Virus record (IMG/VR): IMGVR_UViG_3300025138_000354
Span: 1-23,894 of that record
Length of the DNA stretch: 23,894 nt
Direction: 5' to 3' (one strand)
From: a virus
Shown here one piece after another: positions 10,201-18,587 of the stretch. Each line of letters begins with the position of its first letter. The first letter of the stretch is position 1. The notes under the pieces are model-generated. The model had not been told where the DNA came from, did no database searches, and saw nothing but the letters and a program-made list of their open reading frames with translations. A program made the position numbers and the translations under genes.

Positions 10201-11955
10201 GATAGAACGTCTTTATATTCACTTAATAGTCAATATAGAGTTAATGCCGACTGTACACCGAAATTAGTAAATGGTAAACCTACATATGAGACTACAGGTT
10301 TAAGTGGTGCATTGGCATTAACACAAACAACAGGTAGTGCCGCTGCTGGTTATACAATAAAAGGCCAGGCTGATAGTAATGGTATCCCTACTAATTTTAT
10401 AAATGATATTAGAATACTCGAGGATGGAACTTATGGAGAAATTAAATTTGTTATTGCTGGAGATGCTTATTCCATTGGAGGTATTCAAACAATTATAGAT
10501 TCAAATACATTCGTTGCTAAAACTTTCACAGTTACACCTGGGGGGACTAGTACTAGTTATGATATGCAAGTACCAACATCAGTTCCTAGTAATGCACAAT
10601 TAAAAGTTGCTTCATATGTGATTTCACAAGGTGGATATAATCAATATACTAACATATTAAATAAAGCTTCTTTTGGTGAATTATTTGATTCTGTTAATGA
10701 AGGTGACCCAAGCATTATATATGAAACAATATCTGAGGATGGATCACAAGTTAGAAATATCGACGGTACATTATCACAAACCTTTAGTATTACATTAAGG
10801 GCACAAGATGATATCTTAAAATCTATTTATATAGGTAAATTACCTGATCCTGCTAAACCTACTGCTTTTAATTTAACAGATGCTGTTGGTTTTGATTTAT
10901 CTTTACAAAAGACTCCTCGCATAACACCTATTGCTAGACATGCTGGATACTATGAACCTTATGCTTTACCTTTACTTTCATTTAGAGACCCATATCAAAA
11001 TTTAGATTTTGGAAACCCACAAGAAGATGAGACATATAAATTAAAAGTATTAGAACTATGTAAATATAAAAATGCACAATTTAATAGTAGTGATTCTTCG
11101 TTTGGGCAAATACCTAATTTCTTTTATCATAAAGTAAATGAACAAGATCCTTCGACTATTTTAGAATTATCTCGGGCAAGTGCATTTCCTAGCCTATATC
11201 CACTCATTAATGAAATAGGTATTGACTATAGAAATTTTTATGCATTCTCTTCTAATTGGGAACCTTCTTATTTTGTTAAAAATATTGATAAATCACAGAC
11301 ACAAAGAGTAATAGGTACAAGATCTATGTTTGAAAGAAAATCCTTTTTTGGTTCTAAATATCTTAAAGTTCCAGAAACAATAATATTAGATACTTTCAAA
11401 CCGCACCCTTTTGAAAAAAGAGCTATTAGGCAACCTAGTTTAATAGATGGTACATTTATGTATCAGGATCAGCCTTCTGTTACAATTAATAAAAAAATTA
11501 TTCAGAGTGTTGGTGTCAGACAATTAAGAGAGATAAAAAGAAGGCCATCAGCACCAATAGAAACATTTTATTTGTTTAATCAAAAAAGATTAATTGAATA
11601 TTTATTTACTCCTATAAAGGAACAATTTTTAAAATATGTAAAAGATTCATTTGGGTGGGGTAACTTAGAAACTTTAGATGATGATGTTAATGAATATATA
11701 AGAGAAAATATTTTAAAGCTTTATAAAGTTGAGAAAGTTGAATTTTATAATTTAGCTAGTAGAACCAAAGGATCTTCAACTTATACAACTGCTGAATTAA
11801 CAAATGCTGAAAAAATTAGTAAAGGATTAACTATTAATAATAATGTTTCATCAAAAACATTAAATACAAACCTATTTGATTTAAAGCTAATATATAATAA
11901 AAGAACAGGTTTCTCTGAATCATACGGGTTCAGTGTTACGATAGTTAAAAAATAA
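7258..11955 (+). CDS. Giant virion structural protein (1565 aa), probable baseplate/tail component
   Basis: At 1565 residues this is the largest product in the window. It is soluble, rich in Phe, Tyr, Asn and Thr, with beta-strand patterns throughout and few Cys. Around residues 480-530 a motif of the type N-G-T-x-x-E-V-A-x-x-I-x-x-A-I-N precedes short strands; this arrangement recurs in beta domains of phage tail proteins. Near the C-terminus there is a helical, charged stretch (about 1455-1500). The start at 7258 follows the only sizeable gap inside the virion block (57 bases), which holds an inverted repeat and a possible -7 promoter box. A structural role is inferred from size, composition and neighbours. 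I do not recognise the family and cannot place it within the virion. Confidence 0.65.
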   Translation: MAENLFDKASYSLVRTNPKLTANVKVVSDGTDIYLESFSANTRLSSQKFKAFKVDGTSTYDQDVFKFFDNGKFPIEAAYEIFQEYEDDAVLSTYGNQYEMFYCAGTRSIASESYSQSLGTLAPLWLNEQIPNYFVIFRLDNPAAVNNFRAVTENADTVNAQTSAEFSKNVLENCTAIKTFDLTEGTTLGSYIRNYRNQESFPEVPLNMTWRKDEPILWNGISYKSGGFTSSGNFAYKDLIVKDSTIIQDEYLFTQGFQNNGIILANLLNMEFLFDDPTASDYSINRYFGMYVNDIEEGQFDLSGEAFYKGTSTETTQQPKITNVTEVSQFLNTPFELTNENGILLYLDPLKTETITGLPTPTRVSEVESIFYVKDKEDDFHTIKKGSFWEQDQIRLFDTKVDISLFTGYQEPDTFANASIISSKGFAQMYIKVLDNVQEGSKISFYDGVDFTGAIFADSTIATVPGKSIERFFNPNGTLQEVAQSITSAINRGINENERFFVASYNDTTVYVKSRFSGTRFNRMGFELDIQFPEQFIQLETYPVTTVAVPAKTFVGGNDVNNSLLKVELGDQDRFVKGNSVQTTGGFAEIGDWVPYTDEPIYDGFNQIIGYTDIDKYAIITCNNNQIMVTRSGQVALYSDYKPSFGRFSFFPVKDFDFDFYSKQYSQKGELDFEELEYNKTIPNAVRPFDIPDYVGVGQTPEIRTFYDNGGFYNLIGLLNDDGDVTEDEYIKSEYDRLQENFLTSQAAISRIAPYINKWAWVNDGKDVRNHPYRLDVNEAFGLNNFAPSKWDKVQEASGYTQEWYYLSEFPLYFDQAAIKSSWSYIDTAPSDNIEAVPATGQAFVPGTFQDTTVNNFNNYFIIQRFTTGGITEIDRQLRYGRFRGGNEKNFSETFLRGVRIIAKPKAIPTQKPNFDSKALSYVQDGSFNDYRFSVILVPNLPNTPEFQVKFIKNEKWKTVVMLISINYDIQCLNQTTESIIDRTSLYSLNSQYRVNADCTPKLVNGKPTYETTGLSGALALTQTTGSAAAGYTIKGQADSNGIPTNFINDIRILEDGTYGEIKFVIAGDAYSIGGIQTIIDSNTFVAKTFTVTPGGTSTSYDMQVPTSVPSNAQLKVASYVISQGGYNQYTNILNKASFGELFDSVNEGDPSIIYETISEDGSQVRNIDGTLSQTFSITLRAQDDILKSIYIGKLPDPAKPTAFNLTDAVGFDLSLQKTPRITPIARHAGYYEPYALPLLSFRDPYQNLDFGNPQEDETYKLKVLELCKYKNAQFNSSDSSFGQIPNFFYHKVNEQDPSTILELSRASAFPSLYPLINEIGIDYRNFYAFSSNWEPSYFVKNIDKSQTQRVIGTRSMFERKSFFGSKYLKVPETIILDTFKPHPFEKRAIRQPSLIDGTFMYQDQPSVTINKKIIQSVGVRQLREIKRRPSAPIETFYLFNQKRLIEYLFTPIKEQFLKYVKDSFGWGNLETLDDDVNEYIRENILKLYKVEKVEFYNLASRTKGSSTYTTAELTNAEKISKGLTINNNVSSKTLNTNLFDLKLIYNKRTGFSESYGFSVTIVKK

Positions 11956-11965
11956 TAGAAAAGAA

Positions 11966-14563
11966 ATGCCAATCACTATACAAGAAATAATAGCATCAGA
12001 TACTATTTCACAACTGGTCGATAAAACAAATTTTAATTTTGACCAATTGTTACTTAATGGTGGAGGGCCTGCTGGACCTGTCGGCCCAAAAGGACAAATT
12101 GGACCAGCTGGTGGTAGAGGTCCAAAAGGAACCACGTGGTATGAAGATACCTCTACCGTAGCTCCTGGTGTTACGCCGATTGCAGTTCCACCAACTGCTA
12201 CACCATTACCTGGTGATTATTATTTACAATTTAATGGACAAGTTTGGGAATATGTTAGTACTGCCTGGTTGGCGACAACTGTTAACCTAACAGGACCTAC
12301 TGGACCAGCAGGTCAGAGTGGTGGATTTGGGTTAGATTTTGGTTCACCAACAGTTCTTACTGATAAGACTGCTGTTTATAATGGTCCTATAGGTACTATT
12401 GGGCTAGGGCCAACACTAGAAAATGAAGGTGTCCCTTCTGTGATGATAGGTGGTGCAACTGAATATACTCCTAATGTAGATGCTTCAATTCCACTAACAC
12501 CTGCATTTATTATTCCTAATGCAGTTGCAGGTGGATTAATATCTGAAGTAGCCTCATTAATGATTCACCAAAAGGATGCTACAAGTAAAGCTATAGTGTT
12601 TCATGGAGGTAGGCTGCGAACTGCTTCACCTTCACCAGCTACAGATGGAAATCCAAGTAATTTTGACCAAACTTCAATTAATAGTTTATCTAATATTGCT
12701 ATTGGATATGATGATAAATTAATTTTAAATGTTCCTAAAATAGCTACATCGCCATCAACGCAAGCTGATTTAATTGGTTTATCTGTATTAACACCAACAA
12801 AATCTCAAGAGTATGTAGCAGGAAAGGCTATTTCATTCTCAACTAATAATAGACCTACGGAGGACTTATCCGGTGAAAATTCTGATTTCCTTATTTCAGT
12901 AGGTGGTAATAATAAATATGTATGCACAACAGGTGGAAGTAGTAATACAACACAATTACAGCAAGGTGGTGGTTTTAGTGTTGTTACAGGTAGTAATTCA
13001 GAAGTAGGGGCAATTCAAATGTTATCAGGTTTAATTAATTTAACTTCATCAGTAGGTAAAAATATTCAATTAAATGCAGGTGGGTCTTTAAAATTAAATA
13101 CTACTTTAGGTACAAATAATGCAGGGCTAATAGAATTAACTTCCGGTATTGGTGGAATTCTTGGACAAGTAAGTAATAATGGAAGTATAACACTTTCACA
13201 AAGTGATTCCTTGGCAACTGCCACAGGAAACATCAATATTATTAATTCTTCAACTGCACCTAATACAGTAGTAGGTGGTGATATTTATATAAAAGGAAAT
13301 AGTCAAATATATTTACAGAACGCAGTTACGAGTGATACTGAGGCACCTAGTATAGTTATTGATTATGGTTATCATGATAACAACGATCCAACTAAACCTT
13401 TAATACCTCATACAAGATTTGCAGGTAAAAGTACATGGCAGAGATCAAATATGAACGTTACAGTTTATCCTGATACTGGTGGGGGAGAACCTTATCAATT
13501 TAATTATTTAGATTCGACTCTTACAAACTCTGCTAGGGTTTTTAGAAAAACTGGTAGTCAGTCTTTAACAGATGTTATAGCTGGTGCTAAATATGAAAGA
13601 TGGGTTGGTGGTACTGCTGCTCAAACTAATGAACCAATGCATCAAATAACTATTATGCAAGGTAATGAAGGCAGTCCCAATGGTTATCCTATTACAGCGC
13701 CATATGAGGCTTATGACAATTCACTAACATTAAAAGTCTCTGATAAAGATGAGAATAAAGATTATGTTACTATAAGTAAAAATAAGATAGGTGTTGCTGC
13801 TCCGTTTGTATGGAAAAGAAGTAATGAGGCGAATAGTACTAATAATTCGGCACCTGATAGTGGAGCAAATGCAGAATCTAGTGGCCAAACAAAAAAATAC
13901 GGTTGGAATCCAAGAAATTCTAACAGTACCCCATCTAGAACTGCAGAAGGTGGAATGCCTACAACTGCTGATTTAAATGTTCCTTATATTGAAATTGGTA
14001 TGGGACAGGGTTTTGGGCCTAATGGTGGTGGAAGTTACAAAGATAGAAAAGGTTTTGATAGAACGTTTGATTTCCCTTTAGGACAATATCCAGGTCAGCA
14101 AATAAAAGTTATTATGTATAATCAGGCTTATGATTATAAAACTCTTAGAAACACAGGAACGGTTGATCATTATGAATATTATGGAGATTTTGCACTAAGA
14201 ATACCACAAATGAGAATGCAAAGACCAACTGGTGGGACATATACTGATTGGTGGGCAAGTGTTGCCACAGAACCAGGTGCTAGTCAACTTATAACGTTAA
14301 CACTTAGTGCAGCAAATGGAGTTCTAGGAACAGGAAAAAGGCTTGCACTTGAATTAGTGTGGAATGGTGGATACCAGAAATATACAAGAGGCTTCCCACT
14401 TAATCCTGGAAATAATGCTAACGCAAGTGAGGTTACAATACAATATGGTTGGGATATATCTGCATTATCTTTCGCTGGTGTATTCACAAATGGATGGAAT
14501 ATTAATCAATTGGACAGTGGTGGAAGTACAACGATACCAACAACTTCACCTCCAGTAACATAA
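11966..14563 (+). CDS. Tail fibre protein with collagen-like Gly-X-Y repeats
   Basis: This is an 865-residue fibre. Residues 1-31 resemble the N-terminus of the 215-residue protein at 439 and probably anchor it to the virion. A collagen-like run of Gly-X-Y triplets spans residues 34-55 (GPA, GPV, GPK, GQI, GPA, GGR, GPK), and a shorter one lies near 109-118. Collagen-like stretches in phage fibres form trimeric stalks. Residues ~260-450 hold loosely repeating Gly/Asn/Leu/Ile strands resembling a trimeric beta-helix or beta-prism shaft. The last ~200 residues form a Trp/Tyr-rich globular head with a Ser/Thr/Pro tail, the likely receptor-binding tip. The start is 10 bases after the preceding stop. 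A fibre role is well supported by architecture; its exact T4 counterpart is unclear. Confidence 0.75.
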   Translation: MPITIQEIIASDTISQLVDKTNFNFDQLLLNGGGPAGPVGPKGQIGPAGGRGPKGTTWYEDTSTVAPGVTPIAVPPTATPLPGDYYLQFNGQVWEYVSTAWLATTVNLTGPTGPAGQSGGFGLDFGSPTVLTDKTAVYNGPIGTIGLGPTLENEGVPSVMIGGATEYTPNVDASIPLTPAFIIPNAVAGGLISEVASLMIHQKDATSKAIVFHGGRLRTASPSPATDGNPSNFDQTSINSLSNIAIGYDDKLILNVPKIATSPSTQADLIGLSVLTPTKSQEYVAGKAISFSTNNRPTEDLSGENSDFLISVGGNNKYVCTTGGSSNTTQLQQGGGFSVVTGSNSEVGAIQMLSGLINLTSSVGKNIQLNAGGSLKLNTTLGTNNAGLIELTSGIGGILGQVSNNGSITLSQSDSLATATGNINIINSSTAPNTVVGGDIYIKGNSQIYLQNAVTSDTEAPSIVIDYGYHDNNDPTKPLIPHTRFAGKSTWQRSNMNVTVYPDTGGGEPYQFNYLDSTLTNSARVFRKTGSQSLTDVIAGAKYERWVGGTAAQTNEPMHQITIMQGNEGSPNGYPITAPYEAYDNSLTLKVSDKDENKDYVTISKNKIGVAAPFVWKRSNEANSTNNSAPDSGANAESSGQTKKYGWNPRNSNSTPSRTAEGGMPTTADLNVPYIEIGMGQGFGPNGGGSYKDRKGFDRTFDFPLGQYPGQQIKVIMYNQAYDYKTLRNTGTVDHYEYYGDFALRIPQMRMQRPTGGTYTDWWASVATEPGASQLITLTLSAANGVLGTGKRLALELVWNGGYQKYTRGFPLNPGNNANASEVTIQYGWDISALSFAGVFTNGWNINQLDSGGSTTIPTTSPPVT

Positions 14564-14579
14564 TTTTAATAAATTAAAT

Positions 14580-14813
14580 ATGACAAAAAAAGAAATAAAA
14601 GAACTTAATGAATATGTAAGTAGGTATAGGGAAATACAACTTTCATTAGACTTAATGCAAAAAAGTATTCAAAGTTTAGCAAAGAAAAGAGATGGTCTTT
14701 TTGAAGAAGTAGATGGAATGAAATTTAAAGAAAAAAGTTTTATAGAAAAAATTGCAAAAAAATATGGAGCTGCTGAAGTAACTCCTAATAAGTTAATGAA
14801 ATATTTAAAATGA
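14580..14813 (+). CDS. Small coiled-coil protein of unknown function, coupled to the membrane-anchored protein
   Basis: This 77-residue, highly charged, mostly helical protein has a Lys/Glu-rich heptad pattern over residues 3-55 and a short basic C-terminus. It has no signal peptide or membrane segment. Its TGA stop overlaps the start of the next gene as ATGA (14810-14813), which indicates translational coupling and perhaps interaction with the membrane protein that follows. The leader is A/T-rich without Shine-Dalgarno. No family is recognised. It could be an assembly chaperone for the neighbouring fibre or a cytoplasmic partner of the membrane protein; both are inference. Confidence 0.6.
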   Translation: MTKKEIKELNEYVSRYREIQLSLDLMQKSIQSLAKKRDGLFEEVDGMKFKEKSFIEKIAKKYGAAEVTPNKLMKYLK

Positions 14814-15595
14814 TTTTAATTATTAAAAATATTCTTGGTATTCTAACAGACCCAAAGAACACTAGAATGTTTTTATTGGGTGGTATTGTAGTGCTACTTT
14901 TTTTGTTGGTTAGACAATGTAATGAAACTGAATATGCAAAAGGTGAAGTTACTAGATTTCAAAATAATCTTTTGGCTGCTAATGATACTATTCTTAATTA
15001 TATAAATGAGAATGGTGAATCGGTTGGAGAAATCAAAGGTCTAAATTTATCATTAGAAGAATTAAGAGATAGTTTAGATTATGAAAAGAGTAGACCTCCT
15101 ATAACAATTGTAAAATATAAAACAATTATAGAGGAAAGAATCCTAGAAGTTCCAGTCAAAACAAAAGACACTGTTGTTAAACAAGATGGTGTGGAGTTTA
15201 AATCGGTATTAAGTTTTGATTCTAAAAGTAATTGGAAAAAAAGCTCAAGATTAATTGATGTCTCTTTACCTTATACATTTACCGATAGCTTAATGTTTGG
15301 TTCTGCAACAATAGATTTAAAACAAAATATATGGTTAGATGCTACATTATCACAGGACTTAAGTACAAAAGAAGTTTTTATTAAATTAACTTCTGATTAT
15401 CCTGGTACAACATTTAATAATACCCAAGGAATTATGATTGATCAAAATAGCCCTGAGTTTAAAAGTATACAAATGAAAAATAGAAAACCTTTTGGATTAG
15501 GTCTTAATATGGGAATGGGAATTACTGGTAACGGTAATTTTGGACCATATATCGGAATAGGAATTTCTTGGAATCCAAAGCTTTTGCAATGGTAA
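14810..15595 (+). CDS. Membrane-anchored protein with Gly/aromatic C-terminal domain; candidate envelope-spanning (spanin-like) protein
   Basis: The protein has 261 residues. Residues 20-34 form one clear hydrophobic membrane segment. Lys and Arg at 6, 16 and 19 precede it, while acidic residues dominate just after it, which predicts cytoplasmic N-terminus and periplasmic C-terminus. Residues ~40-95 are heptad-like. Beta-rich sequence follows, and residues 227-254 alternate Gly with Leu, Met, Ile or aromatics, a pattern like the C-terminal strands of small Bacteroidota phage envelope proteins (the DUF6808 type comes to mind, from memory). No lipobox surrounds Cys37. Inner-membrane anchor, periplasmic coil and membrane-seeking end fit an envelope-spanning lysis or injection factor. 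No holin or endolysin is in the window, so this remains a hypothesis. Confidence 0.6.
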   Translation: MILIIKNILGILTDPKNTRMFLLGGIVVLLFLLVRQCNETEYAKGEVTRFQNNLLAANDTILNYINENGESVGEIKGLNLSLEELRDSLDYEKSRPPITIVKYKTIIEERILEVPVKTKDTVVKQDGVEFKSVLSFDSKSNWKKSSRLIDVSLPYTFTDSLMFGSATIDLKQNIWLDATLSQDLSTKEVFIKLTSDYPGTTFNNTQGIMIDQNSPEFKSIQMKNRKPFGLGLNMGMGITGNGNFGPYIGIGISWNPKLLQW

Positions 15596-15609
15596 ATAAA
15601 TAGAATAGA

Positions 15610-17001
15610 ATGGAATCATCAAGGTTTATACAAATATCGGAGCAAATACTTATAGAGTATGTATATACTAGTCAGGCAACGCCAACTACATATAATACTG
15701 CTACTTATCCAGTTGAGCTCATGCGGGATACTAATACTAAAGGAACTTATTTCTTTAATACCGATACAGTTTCTGCTGTTATGGGTAATTATAGGGATAT
15801 CTCTGCAGTATCTAATAATACAACTAAAACACAATATGTTTCTTTAGATACAGATATAGGAGTTCCTTATAACGACTTTAGCCCAGCACTAACTGATTCT
15901 GCTAATCTTTTACAAACATTTAGCCCAGAATTAGATGTTGCTTATGACAAGATAAAAATTCATTTTATTGCTGGTTTTAGTTTTGAAGAATTTGACGGTA
16001 TTGTGTTTGAATCATTAGCCCCTAGGAGAGACGGCGTGATGTTAAATCTTTCGTCTATTAATTTCTTAAAAAATGATACACCAACATTTAACCCTGATCC
16101 TTTATTAATTGCAGATAAATTATATGCAACTTATATTGAATGGAGAGTACCTTCTTTGTACTTTATGAATAATTTATTTAATGCAGCTGATCCTAATGGT
16201 ATAGCTTATAAGATTACTGAAGGCCAAGGCTTTTTAGGAACCCCTGCTATTACATTAAAGGCAACGGGTATTTATGAAACTATTGTTGAAAATGCATACA
16301 GCTTTTATAATATGCAAGAAATTAATTCTGTTTCTATATTAAGCAGGGATATCTATGATAATTTATATGCTGAAGTAAAACAATCAGATAACGGTGATTA
16401 TTTTGAATTATCTGGACAAGTTGCAGGATCTACATTTAGTAATTTTATTGCACAGTTAAATTCTTCAGGTGGTAATTATGTAGTATTCCATGAAATAAGT
16501 GTTACAGAACAAGTTGGACAGGTGTTTACTCAAACGAGCTTTCAGGTAATATCTCAAGACAATTTATTTGATGAACCTGTTTTATTTAGACCAATTATAA
16601 AAAATGCGAACAGTGCAGTTTCTTTTTCTATTAATTATGTATTAAGATTATATAATAAAGCTGATGCTACACAAATTATTAAAAATGCTAAACTAACTTC
16701 ATTTGAAACTCAAAAATACGGGCCTCAAATGGTGCAAATTAATTTAGGTGTAGTACCAACAGTTGCTAATGTTTATAATCGAATTAATAATGACACAGGA
16801 AAACAAATAGTAATTGGAACTGGTAGTGGATTAAGCAATAGTGCCGTTCCAACTGCAGATACCACAGAACAAATAGTAGAAAAACTTGTAGTAAAAACAT
16901 CATATGTAACTACATTTAGGGATAGAATAAAAGTAAAAGCTGCGATTTCTCCAGTTAAAATACAAACAATAACACAAACTAATGGCCGCACAGAAAAATA
17001 G
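15610..17001 (+). CDS. Virion structural protein (463 aa), family not recognised
   Basis: This is a 463-residue soluble protein without signal peptide, membrane segment or enzymatic motif. It is rich in Asn, Thr, Ser, Tyr and Phe with strand-forming patterns, like the other tail proteins here. Around residues 115-155 a Phe-Asp-Gly-Ile-Val-Phe-Glu strand is followed by an Arg-Arg-Asp-Gly turn. The final ~45 residues are a beta/basic segment. Its last 20 bases overlap the next coding region, so the two are probably co-translated. A tail or baseplate role is inferred from position between fibre genes and a tail-tube-fold gene. Confidence 0.65.
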   Translation: MESSRFIQISEQILIEYVYTSQATPTTYNTATYPVELMRDTNTKGTYFFNTDTVSAVMGNYRDISAVSNNTTKTQYVSLDTDIGVPYNDFSPALTDSANLLQTFSPELDVAYDKIKIHFIAGFSFEEFDGIVFESLAPRRDGVMLNLSSINFLKNDTPTFNPDPLLIADKLYATYIEWRVPSLYFMNNLFNAADPNGIAYKITEGQGFLGTPAITLKATGIYETIVENAYSFYNMQEINSVSILSRDIYDNLYAEVKQSDNGDYFELSGQVAGSTFSNFIAQLNSSGGNYVVFHEISVTEQVGQVFTQTSFQVISQDNLFDEPVLFRPIIKNANSAVSFSINYVLRLYNKADATQIIKNAKLTSFETQKYGPQMVQINLGVVPTVANVYNRINNDTGKQIVIGTGSGLSNSAVPTADTTEQIVEKLVVKTSYVTTFRDRIKVKAAISPVKIQTITQTNGRTEK

Positions 17002-17995
17002 ATTATCGGAAGCAGAAGAAATTCAAAAGAAAGCAAGCACTCCTCAGGTTGTGAGTGGTGTAAGAACTAATATATCTTTGACAAAAACAGAAAAGGAATT
17101 TTACCAAAGATTTGTTAATTTATCTGTAAATGAAGAACCATTGCCACAAGGAGATGGGATGATTAGAATATCTTTATTTGATGATTATTATCTTTTTACA
17201 ATATACGATGAAATTGATAATGAAGATACTCCAATTGACTTAAGTAATGTTGGTGATCTATATTTAAACTTTATCGGTTCTACTGATGAAATTGATATCT
17301 TAAATCATACACAAGTAGACGAAATAGATTTAGCACAAGGTCAAATATTATTTAGAATTACTAGGTCTGATAGTAAAAAAATATTAGCATTAGATAATAA
17401 TAATTTTTATATTTCTAGTAAAATGGTAGATCCTACAGATGGTTCTACTTCAGATGAAACTGTATTGTATCAAGGTGTTTGGTTAGCTGTAGATGATGCA
17501 AATAGAATTACGCTTACAAGACAAATTGAAGAAGCAAGAACAGAGTATAGTATTTTATTAGGAAGATTACAAACGCAGATCGATGAACTTACACAAGACA
17601 ATGCAGAATTAATAACTTCAGCCCAAGAAGATGAAGCTACTATTATAAGACTGCAAAATAATAATAATGAACTAACAGATGAATTAGCTGAATTAACTAA
17701 AGATTTAAAATCTACAAGAATAGCAGCACTTAATCAAAGAGCCAAGGAAGCACAAAAATATGCAGAATTACAAATGCAAAGGAGGCAACAGGTGAAGGCT
17801 CTTAAACAGTCTTTAATAACGGCATTAACAAAATCTAAGAAGGTTGAGTTTTATAAAAATGCTGCTAAGAATTTACAGAACTTTACAGTAGGTAAAACTC
17901 CTATTACTACAAAAGTAGTTGATGAAGCTAATTCTAGATTTGATAGATTTAAAGGTTTCTTTGGTGGGCGTGGTAGATTTGGTAGATTTTATTAA
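16982..17995 (+). CDS. Virion protein with beta-rich N-terminal domain and long coiled coil (337 aa)
   Basis: Residues ~55-165 form an acidic beta-rich domain. Asp-Leu-Ser-Asn-Val-Gly, Phe-Ile-Gly and Tyr-Gln-Gly-Val-Trp motifs give it an upper-baseplate-protein (BppU-like) N-terminal flavour. Residues ~168-275 are a long coiled coil, heptads of Leu/Ile with Gln/Glu/Asn, ending in basic helices. The C-terminus is a Gly/Arg/Phe tail (Gly-Gly-Arg-Gly-Arg-Phe-Gly-Arg-Phe-Tyr). The start at 16982 overlaps the preceding gene by 20 bases; the next Met in frame is about 60 residues on, so this start is preferred. It is probably an elongated baseplate or tail component. The BppU comparison is a fold-pattern guess. 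Confidence 0.6.
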   Translation: MAAQKNRLSEAEEIQKKASTPQVVSGVRTNISLTKTEKEFYQRFVNLSVNEEPLPQGDGMIRISLFDDYYLFTIYDEIDNEDTPIDLSNVGDLYLNFIGSTDEIDILNHTQVDEIDLAQGQILFRITRSDSKKILALDNNNFYISSKMVDPTDGSTSDETVLYQGVWLAVDDANRITLTRQIEEARTEYSILLGRLQTQIDELTQDNAELITSAQEDEATIIRLQNNNNELTDELAELTKDLKSTRIAALNQRAKEAQKYAELQMQRRQQVKALKQSLITALTKSKKVEFYKNAAKNLQNFTVGKTPITTKVVDEANSRFDRFKGFFGGRGRFGRFY

Positions 17996-18008
17996 AAGAA
18001 TATAAATT

Positions 18009-18563
18009 ATGATATTAAGCGCAAGAAATAATCAGTTTAAGTTTGACTTTCCTAGAAATTTTATACCTGATCCAATTATTAAAAAATATAAACCGTTTCT
18101 TAATAGAATCCCAGGTGGGTTAATTAAAGAACCTATTGATTATTGGAATTATGGAATACAATCATTAAATTTACCAGGACCATCTTTTGATCCAGTAACC
18201 CAGGTAGATTACCCAGGAAACCAGAGAGCATTTAGATCTAGCCTACCTAAGCAACAATTATTTGATAAATCACTAACTGTTACCATGCAAGCATTTGACG
18301 GGTATGTTAATTATTGGATGGCCGTAGAAATGTTTGACTATTATTATAAGTTAAGTGGTAAACACCCATATTTACCAGAAGGTGTAGGTGTACAAATGTT
18401 AGATGCAGATGGTACTGTTTTTGTTACTATACAATTAAAAGATATGTTTATTTCAAATATAGGTGCATTGGATTTAAATTTTTCTAGTAACACTATTGAA
18501 TTTCAAACTTTTGATATTGAATTTAGTTATAATGTCTTAGATGTTGTAGTTAACATAGCCTAA
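18009..18563 (+). CDS. Tail tube-fold protein (T4 gp19/gp54-like)
   Basis: The protein has 184 residues, close to the 163 of T4 gp19. Two regions match the tail-tube fold: a central strand-helix unit (residues ~93-118, Thr-Val-Thr-Met-Gln-Ala-Phe-Asp, then Asn-Tyr-Trp) and the C-terminal hairpin (residues ~150-178). The C-terminal part aligns by eye with the gp19 end: Asn-[IV]-Gly-x-Leu-x-Leu-[DN]-[FW] followed by [IE]-x-x-Phe/Gln-Thr-Phe-[DE]-[IV] strands. Tube proteins stack as hexameric rings to form the DNA channel. It could be the main tube protein, the tube initiator (gp54-like) or a baseplate-tube paralogue. The N-terminal ~40 residues are longer than in gp19, which favours an initiator or adaptor. 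No sheath gene is adjacent in the window. Confidence 0.65.
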   Translation: MILSARNNQFKFDFPRNFIPDPIIKKYKPFLNRIPGGLIKEPIDYWNYGIQSLNLPGPSFDPVTQVDYPGNQRAFRSSLPKQQLFDKSLTVTMQAFDGYVNYWMAVEMFDYYYKLSGKHPYLPEGVGVQMLDADGTVFVTIQLKDMFISNIGALDLNFSSNTIEFQTFDIEFSYNVLDVVVNIA

Positions 18564-18587
18564 TATATAAACAAATAAAGAACTGAA

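Noticed and set aside
11920-12135. Antisense reading frame encoding a Pro/Gly-rich peptide
   Set aside because: It is the mirror of the collagen-like repeats on the + strand, and its start context is not convincing.
15619-15834. Antisense and alternative-frame open stretches over the 463-residue gene
   Set aside because: The + strand gene is continuous, well spaced and compositionally consistent with its neighbours. The shadows have no initiation context.
16982-17001. Possible frameshift joining the 463- and 337-residue proteins
   Set aside because: There is no slippery heptamer at the 20-base overlap, and the second frame has its own ATG and a sensible N-terminus, so two separate genes are simpler.
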